This document shows positions 1-7,437 of a stretch of DNA of 64,000 nucleotides, one piece after another. Under the pieces are notes generated by a model. The model worked only from the letters and a program-made list of their open reading frames with translations. It did no database searches and was not told where the DNA came from. Position 1 is the stretch's first letter. Each line of letters starts with the position of its first letter. The stretch comes from Celeribacter marinus (lineage in GTDB: Bacteria; Pseudomonadota; Alphaproteobacteria; Rhodobacterales; Rhodobacteraceae): positions 2,618,932 through 2,682,931 of the forward strand of contig NZ_CP012023.1 in the NCBI RefSeq assembly GCF_001308265.1. Reading direction: 5' to 3'. Made by a program: the position numbers and the translations under genes.

Positions 1-1241
1 CATTGACGCGCCTGACCGCGCAGGTCGCCGCTCCCGCATTCGGCATGCGCCGCTCCTACGGCGATGCAGCACTCAACACTGATGGCCGCGCCTATGATAT
101 GACGCGCCTTGACCGTGTCATCGCCTTTGACGCGGCCACGGGTGTGGTCGAGGTCGAGGCGGGGATGCCAATCGGTGATCTTGGTCGCGCGTTTGCCGGC
201 AAAGGATGGATTCCCCCCGTCATGCCCGGCACCGGATTTGCCACCATCGGCGGCTGTATCGCCAACGATGTCCACGGCAAAAACCACCACACGGCGGGCA
301 CCTTTGGTCAGCACGTCACCGAAATCACACTTATTCAGGGCGACAAGGTGCGCAAAATCACCGCCAAATCCGCACCGGATCTGTGGCAAGCCACCATCGG
401 CGGCCTTGGCCAAACGGGTGTGATCGCCTCGGCAAAGGTGCAACTCATGCCCTGCAAAGGCGACATGATGGTGTTGACCGAGCGCCGTATTGACGGGTTC
501 GACGAGTTCCTCGTGGCCTTTGACGATAGCAAAACCGACTACACCGTGGGGTGGATCGACGCCACAGCCAAGGGCAACGCGCTCGGGCGCGGCATCTTGG
601 AAGAGGGCGAGATCACATCAGGCGTGCACGCCAAAAAGGACAAGACCCGCGAAGTGCCGTTTAACGCACCAAGCTGGGCGCTCTCTGCGCCCATCGTCCG
701 CCTGTTCAACGAGCTGTATTTCCGCCGCGTCCCCGCAAGTGGGCGCACAAGCGTAAAGCCGATTTCCGAACCGTTCTTTCCATTGGATGCGATCCACAAC
801 TGGAACCGTCTGTATGGCAAAAAGGGCTTCAACCAATTTCAATGCGTGGTGCCACTGGATAAAACCGCCTGTCTGCGCATTATGTTGGAACGTATCGCCA
901 ACTCCGGCCTCGCCTCCCCGCTCGCTGTGCTCAAAAAGCTGGGCGCGGGGCGTGGTGGCTACATGTCGTTCCCGATGGAGGGCTATACGCTCGCCGTTGA
1001 TTTCCCGAACCGCCAAGGGTCCGAGTTCCTGATACAGGAATTGACCGATCTGGCCCGTGACGCGGGTGGACGGATTTACTTCGCCAAAGACGGCGTGGCC
1101 TCGGCGGCACAAATCGCGGGCATGTACCCCGACCACGCCAAATGGGCCAAAGCCGTGAACAAGGCCGACCCCGACCGCCACCTTGAGACTGATATCGTGC
1201 GCCGCCTGAGCCTGCGCGACCCACAGGAGACAGCGCAATGA
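1..1241 (+). CDS. FAD-binding oxidase, DprE1-like (5' end cut by window)
   Basis: Flavin-dependent oxidase of the FAD_binding_4 family, resembling DprE1 (decaprenylphosphoryl-ribose 2-oxidase) and sugar-lactone oxidases. In DprE1 the substrate is a polyprenyl-phosphate sugar oxidised to a 2-keto intermediate. The visible part starts inside the FAD domain: RRSYGDAALN lies near residue 16 and GTGFATIGGCIANDVHGKNH near residue 77, both typical of the flavin-binding half. About 410 residues are visible; family members are a little longer and normally have residues before this point, so the TTG at base 3 is probably not the real start. The stop overlaps the ATG of the following SDR gene by four bases (ATGA), which suggests translational coupling and a DprE1/DprE2-like two-step epimerisation. 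The true sugar substrate is not known. Confidence 0.8.
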   Translation, partial: LTRLTAQVAAPAFGMRRSYGDAALNTDGRAYDMTRLDRVIAFDAATGVVEVEAGMPIGDLGRAFAGKGWIPPVMPGTGFATIGGCIANDVHGKNHHTAGTFGQHVTEITLIQGDKVRKITAKSAPDLWQATIGGLGQTGVIASAKVQLMPCKGDMMVLTERRIDGFDEFLVAFDDSKTDYTVGWIDATAKGNALGRGILEEGEITSGVHAKKDKTREVPFNAPSWALSAPIVRLFNELYFRRVPASGRTSVKPISEPFFPLDAIHNWNRLYGKKGFNQFQCVVPLDKTACLRIMLERIANSGLASPLAVLKKLGAGRGGYMSFPMEGYTLAVDFPNRQGSEFLIQELTDLARDAGGRIYFAKDGVASAAQIAGMYPDHAKWAKAVNKADPDRHLETDIVRRLSLRDPQETAQ

Positions 1242-1975
1242 ACACCACATGGATCATCCTAGGGGCCACCTCATCAATGGCCCGCGCGTTGAGCCGCAAA
1301 CTCTCCGCCCAAGGTGCAACCCTGTTGCTATGCGGTCGTGACATGGACGACCTCGCGGCGACTGCCGCCGATTGCGTGGCCCGCGGGGCAACTGCCGCCG
1401 AAGCGCTCGCCTTTGACGCGCGCAAACCTGCCACCTTTGCGCCGATCATCGAACGCGCGACATCGCAAGAGGGCGAAATCAACTGCGCCGTCTTCGTCGG
1501 CTCGATGCCAAGCCAAGACGCGATTGACGCCGACCCGTCCCTGATCGAGGGCGTCATACAGGACAGCCACACCGGCCCCGCCACATTCTTGCAACTGCTC
1601 GCCCCCGAATTGGAGGCGCGTGGCCAAGGCACCGTTGTGGGCGTTGGGTCCGTGGCCGGCGATCGTGGCCGCATCGGGAATTATGTTTACGGGTCTGCCA
1701 AAGCGGGCTTTGCCACCTACCTGTCGGGCCTACGCAACCGCCTGACCCGCGCGGGCGGCCATGTTGTCACCGTCAAGCCCGGGTTCGTGGACACCGCAAT
1801 GACATGGGATGTCGAGGGTATGTTCCTCGTCGCCGCCCCCGAAAAGGTTGCGGACGACATTCTCAAAGCCGTCAAAATGAAACGCAACGTGATCTACACG
1901 CCGTTCTTCTGGCGCTACATCATGTTGATCATTCGCCACATCCCCGAGGCGGTGTTCAAAAAGATGAGCATCTAA
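1238..1975 (+). CDS. SDR-family reductase, DprE2-like
   Basis: Short-chain dehydrogenase/reductase of 245 residues, the probable partner of the upstream flavin oxidase; DprE2 reduces the 2-keto sugar using NADH. The N-terminus carries a variant glycine-rich nucleotide loop (GATSSMA, residues 9-15). The catalytic pair is Y151-x3-K155 in YVYGSAK, preceded by a GSVAGDRG strand. The start overlaps the upstream stop by four bases. The C-terminal 30 residues are hydrophobic and basic (WRYIMLIIRHIPEAVFKKM), as in DprE2-like proteins, and may associate with the membrane. A bidirectional hairpin terminator follows. Exact substrate is inferred only from the pairing. Confidence 0.8.
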   Translation: MNTTWIILGATSSMARALSRKLSAQGATLLLCGRDMDDLAATAADCVARGATAAEALAFDARKPATFAPIIERATSQEGEINCAVFVGSMPSQDAIDADPSLIEGVIQDSHTGPATFLQLLAPELEARGQGTVVGVGSVAGDRGRIGNYVYGSAKAGFATYLSGLRNRLTRAGGHVVTVKPGFVDTAMTWDVEGMFLVAAPEKVADDILKAVKMKRNVIYTPFFWRYIMLIIRHIPEAVFKKMSI

Positions 1976-2025
1976 AGTCGGGTTTGAGGCGGCTCGGTTG
2001 AGATCATTCGACAAAGAGACAAACC

Positions 2026-2051
2026 AAAGGGCGCCCGCTGTGGCGCCCTTT
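2026..2051. terminator. Bidirectional rho-independent terminator
   Basis: Perfect 10-bp stem (AAAGGGCGCC with GGCGCCCTTT) around the six-base loop CGCTGT, with T-runs on both strands. It lies between the convergent SDR gene and the lytic transglycosylase gene. The same stem sequence recurs at 43584-43608. Confidence 0.85.
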
Positions 2052-2053
2052 TG

Positions 2054-2965
2054 CTATTCGCTGCGAAGTGCGTTGGTGGCGAACACGCAACCGTCTGAAT
2101 ACAGATCGGGCGGCGTCACGCAGAGCCCCCGCGCCACTTGCCACGCCGCAAGCACCTTTGGCACATAGGCGCGGGTTTCGGCGTAGGGCGGCGGGCCTTG
2201 GTGTTTGCTCACCGCGTTTTCGCCCGCATTATACCCCGACAGGGCAAGCGCCAGATCACCGTTGAAATGCGTGAGCAACCAATCGAGGTAGGCAATGCCG
2301 CCTTTGATGTTCTCGGACGGGTTCATCGAGTCCGTCACGCCGAACCGCTCGGCAGTTGCGGGGATCAACTGCATCAACCCCTGCGCCCCTGCCCCGCTTT
2401 GCGCATCGGCCTTGCCCGCGCTTTCGACCGCCATAACCGCCAGTGCCAAGGCAGGGCTGACCTGTGTGCCAATCGAATGAACGAGCAAATCGGTGCCGTA
2501 AGCGTTGGCAATATCTGTGACCTGTTGGAACGTGGGCTTTGACAGGCCTGCCGCTTGCGGAGCATCGAGTGCCTTGAGCGCAAGGGCAAACCGTTCCGGT
2601 GCGGCCCCCGTCACATCATGCGGCACCGCGTTCCAAAACCAGTCCTGTAGATCGGCGGGGACTTCAGGATCCGTGCTTACGCGCACCGTATTGGGCGCAG
2701 TCCCCGCGCCCTCGCCTTGTTGGCGGGCAATATCAGTGGGGCGGATTTGCACGGTGATACGTTTGGACGCACCGCCCACAGGCACACCGATGCGTTTTGG
2801 CGTGACTTTACCCCACGCGGGTTTGGTCGTGACTGTAGTCCCACCCAGCGTTTTGGGCACGATCGGTCCGGCAATATCTTGGGCAAACGCAGGCAAACCA
2901 AAGACCGCGCCGCCACACAGGCCCGCAAAAACCGCCGCGCGCAGATGAGTCGAAGAAAATAACAA
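2054..2965 (-). CDS. Periplasmic lytic transglycosylase (SLT domain)
   Basis: Lytic murein transglycosylase that cleaves the MurNAc-GlcNAc bond of peptidoglycan. A signal peptide of about 28 residues ends at AFA before QD. Residues 30-160 form a variable proline-rich and linker region. The C-terminal part is an SLT (family 1) domain: catalytic Glu181 in AVMAVESAGK, GAQGLMQLIPATAERFG near 193-209, the ALSGYNAGENAV block near 241-252 and PPYAETRAYVPKV near 259-271. Two cysteines near the C-terminus may pair. The gene is transcribed away from the pilus locus next door. Such enzymes often open the cell wall for envelope complexes, but no direct link to the Tad pilus can be shown here. Confidence 0.88.
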   Translation of the reverse strand: MLFSSTHLRAAVFAGLCGGAVFGLPAFAQDIAGPIVPKTLGGTTVTTKPAWGKVTPKRIGVPVGGASKRITVQIRPTDIARQQGEGAGTAPNTVRVSTDPEVPADLQDWFWNAVPHDVTGAAPERFALALKALDAPQAAGLSKPTFQQVTDIANAYGTDLLVHSIGTQVSPALALAVMAVESAGKADAQSGAGAQGLMQLIPATAERFGVTDSMNPSENIKGGIAYLDWLLTHFNGDLALALSGYNAGENAVSKHQGPPPYAETRAYVPKVLAAWQVARGLCVTPPDLYSDGCVFATNALRSE

Positions 2966-3345
2966 TAATCTATACCTAACTACGCGGTCTCCCCGCGCTC
3001 CATCCGATCGGTTTGTTGCAAGATCGCAAAAAAAGCCACCTCAAGCCAGTCATTAGAGGCATTTCGAGATCAATTGCATTTGATCATTAATCCTCTTTTT
3101 ACCCTGCAAGCAGATTTGTTAGAATTGGTTAAGATTTAATATCGTTACTTATCAATTACTTAAGTGCATAAGTCTCTAAAATTTTCATAGTTCCAAAAAC
3201 GTACCAATGCTGCCCCACTCTTGCCCCAGTTCGGGGGCCATATAGCCTCATCGAAACGCAGACAGCGACCAACTGGTACGGGAAACACCAGCGCCGAAGC
3301 GCCAAGACGTGGACATGAAATTAACGACCCTAGGAGGGACTGACT
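2966..3345. promoter_or_regulatory. 380-bp AT-rich divergent regulatory region upstream of flp
   Basis: No credible gene. The region separates the transglycosylase (minus) from the first flp gene (plus) and is more AT-rich than its surroundings between about 3050 and 3200. It contains TTAC-N7-TTAC followed directly by TTAA at 3145-3163, which is loosely like a CtrA site (TTAA-N7-TTAA) but not canonical. A strong Shine-Dalgarno AGGAGG at 3332-3337 sits eight bases before the flp ATG. If the AT-rich block holds the promoter, the 5' leader is more than 150 bases long. Confidence 0.5.
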
Positions 3346-3543
3346 ATGAAATTCTTCAAACTCGCAAACCGCTTTAACCGTGACGAAGACGGCGCTGTAA
3401 CTGTTGACTGGGTTGTTTTGACATCCGCAGTTGTTGGCCTCGGCGTTGCAGTTCTCACAACTGTTGCAAACGGTACAAAATCGCTCGGCTCGACAATCTC
3501 CGCAGATCTCGCAGCTCGCACAACTACAATCAGCGGCTTCTAA
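3346..3543 (+). CDS. flp: Flp/Fap-type pilin subunit, copy 1
   Basis: Type IVb prepilin of 65 residues, the major subunit of the Tad pilus. A 16-residue basic leader ends in D-E-D-G; predicted cleavage is after Gly16, giving a mature N-terminus AVTVDWVVLT. The hydrophobic helix runs from about residue 17 to 42. Position +5 is Asp21 where classical Flp pilins have Glu, followed by Trp instead of Tyr. The gene is preceded by a very strong AGGAGG site. The second copy 41 bases downstream encodes exactly the same protein with 13 synonymous differences. The processing peptidase is at 13781-14275. Confidence 0.93.
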   Translation: MKFFKLANRFNRDEDGAVTVDWVVLTSAVVGLGVAVLTTVANGTKSLGSTISADLAARTTTISGF

Positions 3544-3584
3544 TCTAAGCCCCGCTTGACCACTCACACACAAGGAACACTGAT

Positions 3585-3782
3585 ATGAAATTTTTCAAAC
3601 TCGCAAACCGCTTTAACCGTGACGAAGACGGCGCTGTAACTGTTGACTGGGTTGTTTTGACATCCGCAGTTGTTGGCCTCGGCGTTGCAGTTCTCACAAC
3701 TGTTGCAAACGGCACAAAGTCCCTCGGCTCCACAATCTCCGCCGACCTTGCTGCACGTACAACGACCATCAGCGGCTTCTAA
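3585..3782 (+). CDS. flp: Flp/Fap-type pilin subunit, copy 2 (identical protein)
   Basis: Second flp gene; its 65-residue product is identical to copy 1. Codons 4-42 are also identical at DNA level, while codon 3 and 12 codons between 43 and 61 differ, all silently. The Shine-Dalgarno is AAGGA at 3572-3576. A perfect hairpin terminator follows at 3827-3858, so the two pilin genes probably form their own highly expressed transcript, separate from the assembly genes. Either copy could supply the pilus; the duplication may simply raise dosage. Confidence 0.93.
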   Translation: MKFFKLANRFNRDEDGAVTVDWVVLTSAVVGLGVAVLTTVANGTKSLGSTISADLAARTTTISGF

Positions 3783-3826
3783 GCGAACTGAGATCTCGGG
3801 CCCAACGGGTCCGAGCAAAACACACC

Positions 3827-3858
3827 AAATCCGCGCCCTGCATTTGGGCGCGGATTTT
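3827..3858 (+). terminator. Terminator after the flp pair
   Basis: Perfect 12-bp stem (AAATCCGCGCCC with GGGCGCGGATTT) around a seven-base loop, ending in TTTT. It isolates the two pilin genes from cpaB, 190 bases downstream. A smaller hairpin with one mismatch (3796-3814) precedes it. Confidence 0.85.
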
Positions 3859-4045
3859 ACGCATGACGCACCACGCATCGCCCCAGACAGCGCAATCCAA
3901 GATCGCGGACCCCGCTTCGTCGGATGTTAAGCAAAAATCCTTATCACCGCCGCGGGTCCACCACCTGAATGCCACATTTGCACGCGATGCTATGTCCAAG
4001 TCGTTCAGGGTTTTGTCTCAAAACCCGTAGAAAGAGGAAAACCAC

Positions 4046-4888
4046 ATGCGCCTTATCTTTGGACTTGTACTGGTCATCGGCATGGCCCTTGCTGGCTTTG
4101 CTGTTCACATGACCCGTGGCTATATGTCGACGTATCAGGCCGAACTTGCCGCCGAAAAGGCAAACCGCACCCAGATCGTCAAAACCGAGGACATTTTTGT
4201 CCTGACAAAGAGCATTTCATATGGTGACGCCGTGACACCCGATTTGGTGAAGCTCGTGCGTTGGCCACTCGACAGCATGCCCGAGGGCGTCTTTCGCACA
4301 CCCGAGGAATTGTTCCCAGAGGGTCTTGAAGTCCCGCGTATCGCGCTGCGTGCCGCCGAAGCAATGGAGCCGATTTTAGCCATCAAAGTCACCGCACCAG
4401 GTGAAGACGCAGGCGTGGCCTCGCGCCTTGGCCAAGGGATGCGCGCCTTTGCGATCTCCGTGGATGTCTCGACGGGTGTGTCCGGCTTTTTACGTCCGGG
4501 CGACCGCGTCGATGTCTATTGGAGTGGCCGCCTGCCCGGCTCACAAACCGATGTCACCAAACTCATTCAGTCGTCGATCCCGCTTGTCGCCGTGGACCAG
4601 ACATCCGATGGCGAGCGCAAATCGCCGACGATTGCGCGCACCGTCACCGTCGAAGTGACGCAAGAACAGGTTGCAGCCTTGGCTCAAGCACAGTCATCGG
4701 GACGCCTTTCACTGGCTCTTGTCGGGCGCGACGATCAAACAACGGTCGGTGCCGTTCAGGTCGATCAAAACTCTCTGCTTGGCATCGAAGAACAAGTACT
4801 GGTTGAGGCCGAACGCGCCCGCGTTTGCACTGTGCGCACCCGTAAAGGGGCCGAAATCATCGAAATGCCGATCCCCTGCGCACAATAA
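4046..4888 (+). CDS. cpaB: Tad pilus assembly protein CpaB/RcpC
   Basis: Periplasmic component of the Tad secretion channel, 280 residues. The N-terminal segment (about residues 3-22) is a hydrophobic signal or anchor. A SAF-type domain follows (about 45-110: D-I-F-V-L-T, Y-G-D-A-V-T-P-D, then P-R-I-A-L-R-A-A-E-A-M-E-P-I-L), and the RcpC domain contains GVSGFLRPGDRVDVYWSG. CpaB proteins help the secretin, possibly by binding peptidoglycan or sugar. Shine-Dalgarno AAAGAGGAA precedes the ATG. A stable hairpin with a T-run follows the stop, so cpaB looks like a separate transcription unit or an attenuated first gene before cpaC. Confidence 0.9.
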   Translation: MRLIFGLVLVIGMALAGFAVHMTRGYMSTYQAELAAEKANRTQIVKTEDIFVLTKSISYGDAVTPDLVKLVRWPLDSMPEGVFRTPEELFPEGLEVPRIALRAAEAMEPILAIKVTAPGEDAGVASRLGQGMRAFAISVDVSTGVSGFLRPGDRVDVYWSGRLPGSQTDVTKLIQSSIPLVAVDQTSDGERKSPTIARTVTVEVTQEQVAALAQAQSSGRLSLALVGRDDQTTVGAVQVDQNSLLGIEEQVLVEAERARVCTVRTRKGAEIIEMPIPCAQ

Positions 4889-4911
4889 TCAGCACGGCGA
4901 CCAAAACTTTT

Positions 4912-4946
4912 GCGCGCACCCCAATCCTAAAGGGTGCGCGCGTTTT
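4912..4946 (+). terminator. Hairpin with T-run between cpaB and cpaC
   Basis: Perfect 10-bp stem (GCGCGCACCC with GGGTGCGCGC) around a ten-base loop, followed by GTTTT. It lies 24 bases after the cpaB stop and 186 bases before cpaC. It may end the cpaB transcript or only reduce read-through. Confidence 0.75.
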
Positions 4947-5131
4947 CAATGCCTTATGGTGCATTTGAGCGGTGAGCCGCTGGCTTTTTTTGCGCTCGAT
5001 CTATGCCAAACCCACATCACAAAAGTCCGCCAAGAGATTGATTCTTGCAAAAAATTGCCGTTTGGCGCATGTTAACGGTAATCGGGGCGCTAGACCCCAT
5101 TTTTGAGGCGTGATCAAAGAGGCAGGATCAC

Positions 5132-6574
5132 ATGAAAATGATGAATATATTTAAAGCCGCCCTTATCGGGTGCGCCGTAATTGGGACTACCCCGACAGGG
5201 GCATTCGCCGATAAACTTCGTGTCATGACTGGCGCGCCATCGGGGACGCTCAATGTCCCGATGAACCGCGCAGTTGTGGTCGAAAGCGACGAACCCTTTG
5301 CAGAAATTTCAGTCGCCAACGCGGAGATCGCGGACATCTCGACATTGTCGGATCGCTCGATCTATGTTTTGGGACGTGCGCCCGGTCGCACAACAATGAC
5401 CCTTTTGGCCCCTGACGGCTCGTTAATCACCAACGTCCAAATTCAGGTCACGCCAGACATTACAGAATTTAAAGAGCGCCTGAAACAGATCATGCCCGGC
5501 GAGGGTATTGAGGTGCGCACAGCAAACGATGGTATCGTGCTTTCGGGCGTCATCTCATCGGTTACGCGGATGGAGCGCGCGGTTGAATTGGCCGAACGCT
5601 ATGCACCGGGCCGCGTGTCCAACTTGATGAACATCGGCGGCACGCAACAGGTGATGCTCAAAGTCCGCTTTGCCGAAATGGCGCGGTCGGTGTCCAAAAA
5701 CCTATCGTCTTCTGTGGGCTTTCTCAATGATATCAACGTCATCGACCCCGCCACCGGCGCGATTGATGCGGCGACCAATTGGTCGGGTGGTTCATCTGGG
5801 ACACTCATTGGCGCAGCCAACGGCGTCACGGGCGCACTTACGGCCAAAGACGATGCACTGGGCGCAATCAAGTTTGGCGGATCTTTGGGTGGCGTCGAGT
5901 TGGCGGTCGTCCTCGAGGCGATGGAGCAAAAAGGCGTTGTACGCACTTTGGCAGAGCCGAACCTCACCGCGCTTTCGGGCCAACAGGCGAAATTCCTTGC
6001 GGGTGGAGAATACCCTATTCCAGTACAAACACCCAATGGCATCGTGATTGACTACAAACCCTTCGGTGTTGAACTCGAATTTATCCCGCGCGTGGTCAAT
6101 GGCGATCAGATCAACCTCGAACTTAAGGCGGCGGTATCGGGGATCGACAGCACGGTCAGCTACGCTATTGACGGCTTTTCGCTCAATTCGTTTAAGCGCC
6201 GCGAAGCGTCGACCACGGTAGAAATGCGCGATGGTCAGAGCTTTGCAATCGCGGGCCTGTTGCAAGATGATTTCCAAGATCTCAACGGTCAGGTGCCGTG
6301 GTTGGGTGACATTCCTGTCTTAGGGGCGTTGTTCCGCTCTATGGACTATCAGCGCGCTCAATCAGAGCTGGTGATCATTGTGACACCGCACCTTGTATCG
6401 CCAACTTCAGGTGCTGCATTGATCCTTCCAACGGACCGCGTTCGCGTCCCGACCGAAGCTGAAATGTTCCTCTTTGGCAAAACCTTTGGGGGTACGACCA
6501 AGCCTCAATCCGGCGGTGCAGGCGAAGTGGCGAAACAGGACTTCCAAGGGTCCTATGGCTACGTGATGGAGTAA
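5132..6574 (+). CDS. cpaC: Tad outer-membrane secretin CpaC/RcpA
   Basis: Secretin of 480 residues forming the outer-membrane pore for the Tad pilus. A signal peptide ends near residue 26 (G-A-F-A before D-K). The N-terminal pilus assembly N domain (about 30-110) contains the VANAEIADISTLSDRSIYVL block. A BON-like domain follows, and the secretin core runs from about 180 to 425 with VRTLAEPNLTALSGQQAKFL, GVELEFIPRV and the terminal signature QVPWLGDIPVLGALFRS plus SELVIIVTPHLVSP. Length is typical for the family. The OmpA-like lipoprotein gene starts four bases after the stop, so the two are surely co-transcribed. Confidence 0.93.
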   Translation: MKMMNIFKAALIGCAVIGTTPTGAFADKLRVMTGAPSGTLNVPMNRAVVVESDEPFAEISVANAEIADISTLSDRSIYVLGRAPGRTTMTLLAPDGSLITNVQIQVTPDITEFKERLKQIMPGEGIEVRTANDGIVLSGVISSVTRMERAVELAERYAPGRVSNLMNIGGTQQVMLKVRFAEMARSVSKNLSSSVGFLNDINVIDPATGAIDAATNWSGGSSGTLIGAANGVTGALTAKDDALGAIKFGGSLGGVELAVVLEAMEQKGVVRTLAEPNLTALSGQQAKFLAGGEYPIPVQTPNGIVIDYKPFGVELEFIPRVVNGDQINLELKAAVSGIDSTVSYAIDGFSLNSFKRREASTTVEMRDGQSFAIAGLLQDDFQDLNGQVPWLGDIPVLGALFRSMDYQRAQSELVIIVTPHLVSPTSGAALILPTDRVRVPTEAEMFLFGKTFGGTTKPQSGGAGEVAKQDFQGSYGYVME

Positions 6575-6578
6575 TCAG

Positions 6579-7235
6579 ATGCGTGTCACGACAACAACAG
6601 CACTTACGGCCTGCGCCCTCTTTGCGCTCACAGCCTGTTCGGATTCCAAAGCATTTTCCGGCTTTTACCAAGAGGCCGGTGGCTACCTGAATGCCGGTGA
6701 TTTTGGCAACGCCACTATGAACAACACCTTGGTTCATAATGGGGAACTCAAATACGCCGTGAACCTCAACGAGCGGTTTGCCTCCTCCGTGCCCACAACG
6801 GTGAACTTTGCATTCAACTCCGCCGTTTTGGACGCAGCATCGCGCGCCGTCATCGCGCGTCAGGCGCATTTCATCTCGCAATTCCCCGAGGTGCGGTTCC
6901 GTGTCTACGGGCATACCGATCTTGTCGGCTCGGACGCGGCGAACAAACGCCTTGGCCTGCGCCGCGCACAGGCAGTTGTGAACGAATTGGCCCGCGCGGG
7001 GATCTCCAAATCACGTCTTGAGGCCATGGTCTCATATGGCGAAAGCCAACCTATTGTTGCGATCGACCAACCCGAACGCCGCAACCGCCGCACCGTGACC
7101 GAAGTGTCAGGGTTCGTCGAGAGCGATCCGATTGTGATGGATAGCCGCTACGCCGACATCGTGCACCGCGAATACATCGAAAGCGCAACGGCGCCGTCCG
7201 AGCTGATCAAATTTGGTGAGGAAGAAACCAAGTAA
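6579..7235 (+). CDS. OmpA-domain lipoprotein in the cpaD position of the Tad locus
   Basis: Probable outer-membrane lipoprotein of 218 residues. The signal peptide ends in a lipobox L-T-A-C with Cys20. The C-terminal half is an OmpA/MotB peptidoglycan-binding domain: NFAFNSAVLDAASRAVI near 77-93, the YGHTDLVGSDAANKRLGLRR block near 109-128 and RRNRRTVTEV near 167-176. In other Tad loci the gene after the secretin is cpaD/rcpB, a secretin pilotin-like lipoprotein. This protein takes that position but has an OmpA fold, so it may anchor the secretin to the cell wall. The role is inferred from position and domain. Confidence 0.85.
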   Translation: MRVTTTTALTACALFALTACSDSKAFSGFYQEAGGYLNAGDFGNATMNNTLVHNGELKYAVNLNERFASSVPTTVNFAFNSAVLDAASRAVIARQAHFISQFPEVRFRVYGHTDLVGSDAANKRLGLRRAQAVVNELARAGISKSRLEAMVSYGESQPIVAIDQPERRNRRTVTEVSGFVESDPIVMDSRYADIVHREYIESATAPSELIKFGEEETK

Positions 7236-7330
7236 ATTTTATCAATGTTGTGAAATAGCGAATTATTACGCGATTTTGGCCCCATTGTTGCCCACATTCA
7301 CCGTCACCTTCTTCTTATTGGGAGCAGTAT

Positions 7331-7350
7331 GTCCGACCACCGAGTCGGAC
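7331..7350 (+). terminator. Small hairpin between the OmpA-like gene and cpaE
   Basis: Perfect 7-bp stem (GTCCGAC with GTCGGAC) around CACCGA in the 202-base gap before cpaE. No T-run follows, so it may be an RNA structure or weak terminator only. Confidence 0.35.
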
Positions 7351-7437
7351 TGCGCGTCAAAAGAACAGGTGGCGGTTTTGGTTTAAAACATTGCCTTTGC
7401 TCTTTCGGCGCTCCGACATGAGAGAAGGACGCAGGCA

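Noticed and set aside
618-1250. Minus-strand frame of 210 codons antisense to the oxidase gene
   Set aside because: It is fully inside the DprE1-like gene, which has clear FAD motifs; the antisense product has no recognisable motif.
3160-3573. Minus-strand frame of 137 codons over the first flp gene
   Set aside because: It is cysteine-rich only because it reads the flp sequence backwards; the same pattern recurs over copy 2.
7236-7437. Possible small gene between the OmpA-like gene and cpaE
   Set aside because: The ATG at 7329 opens only a short frame lying over a hairpin; no ribosome site is present.
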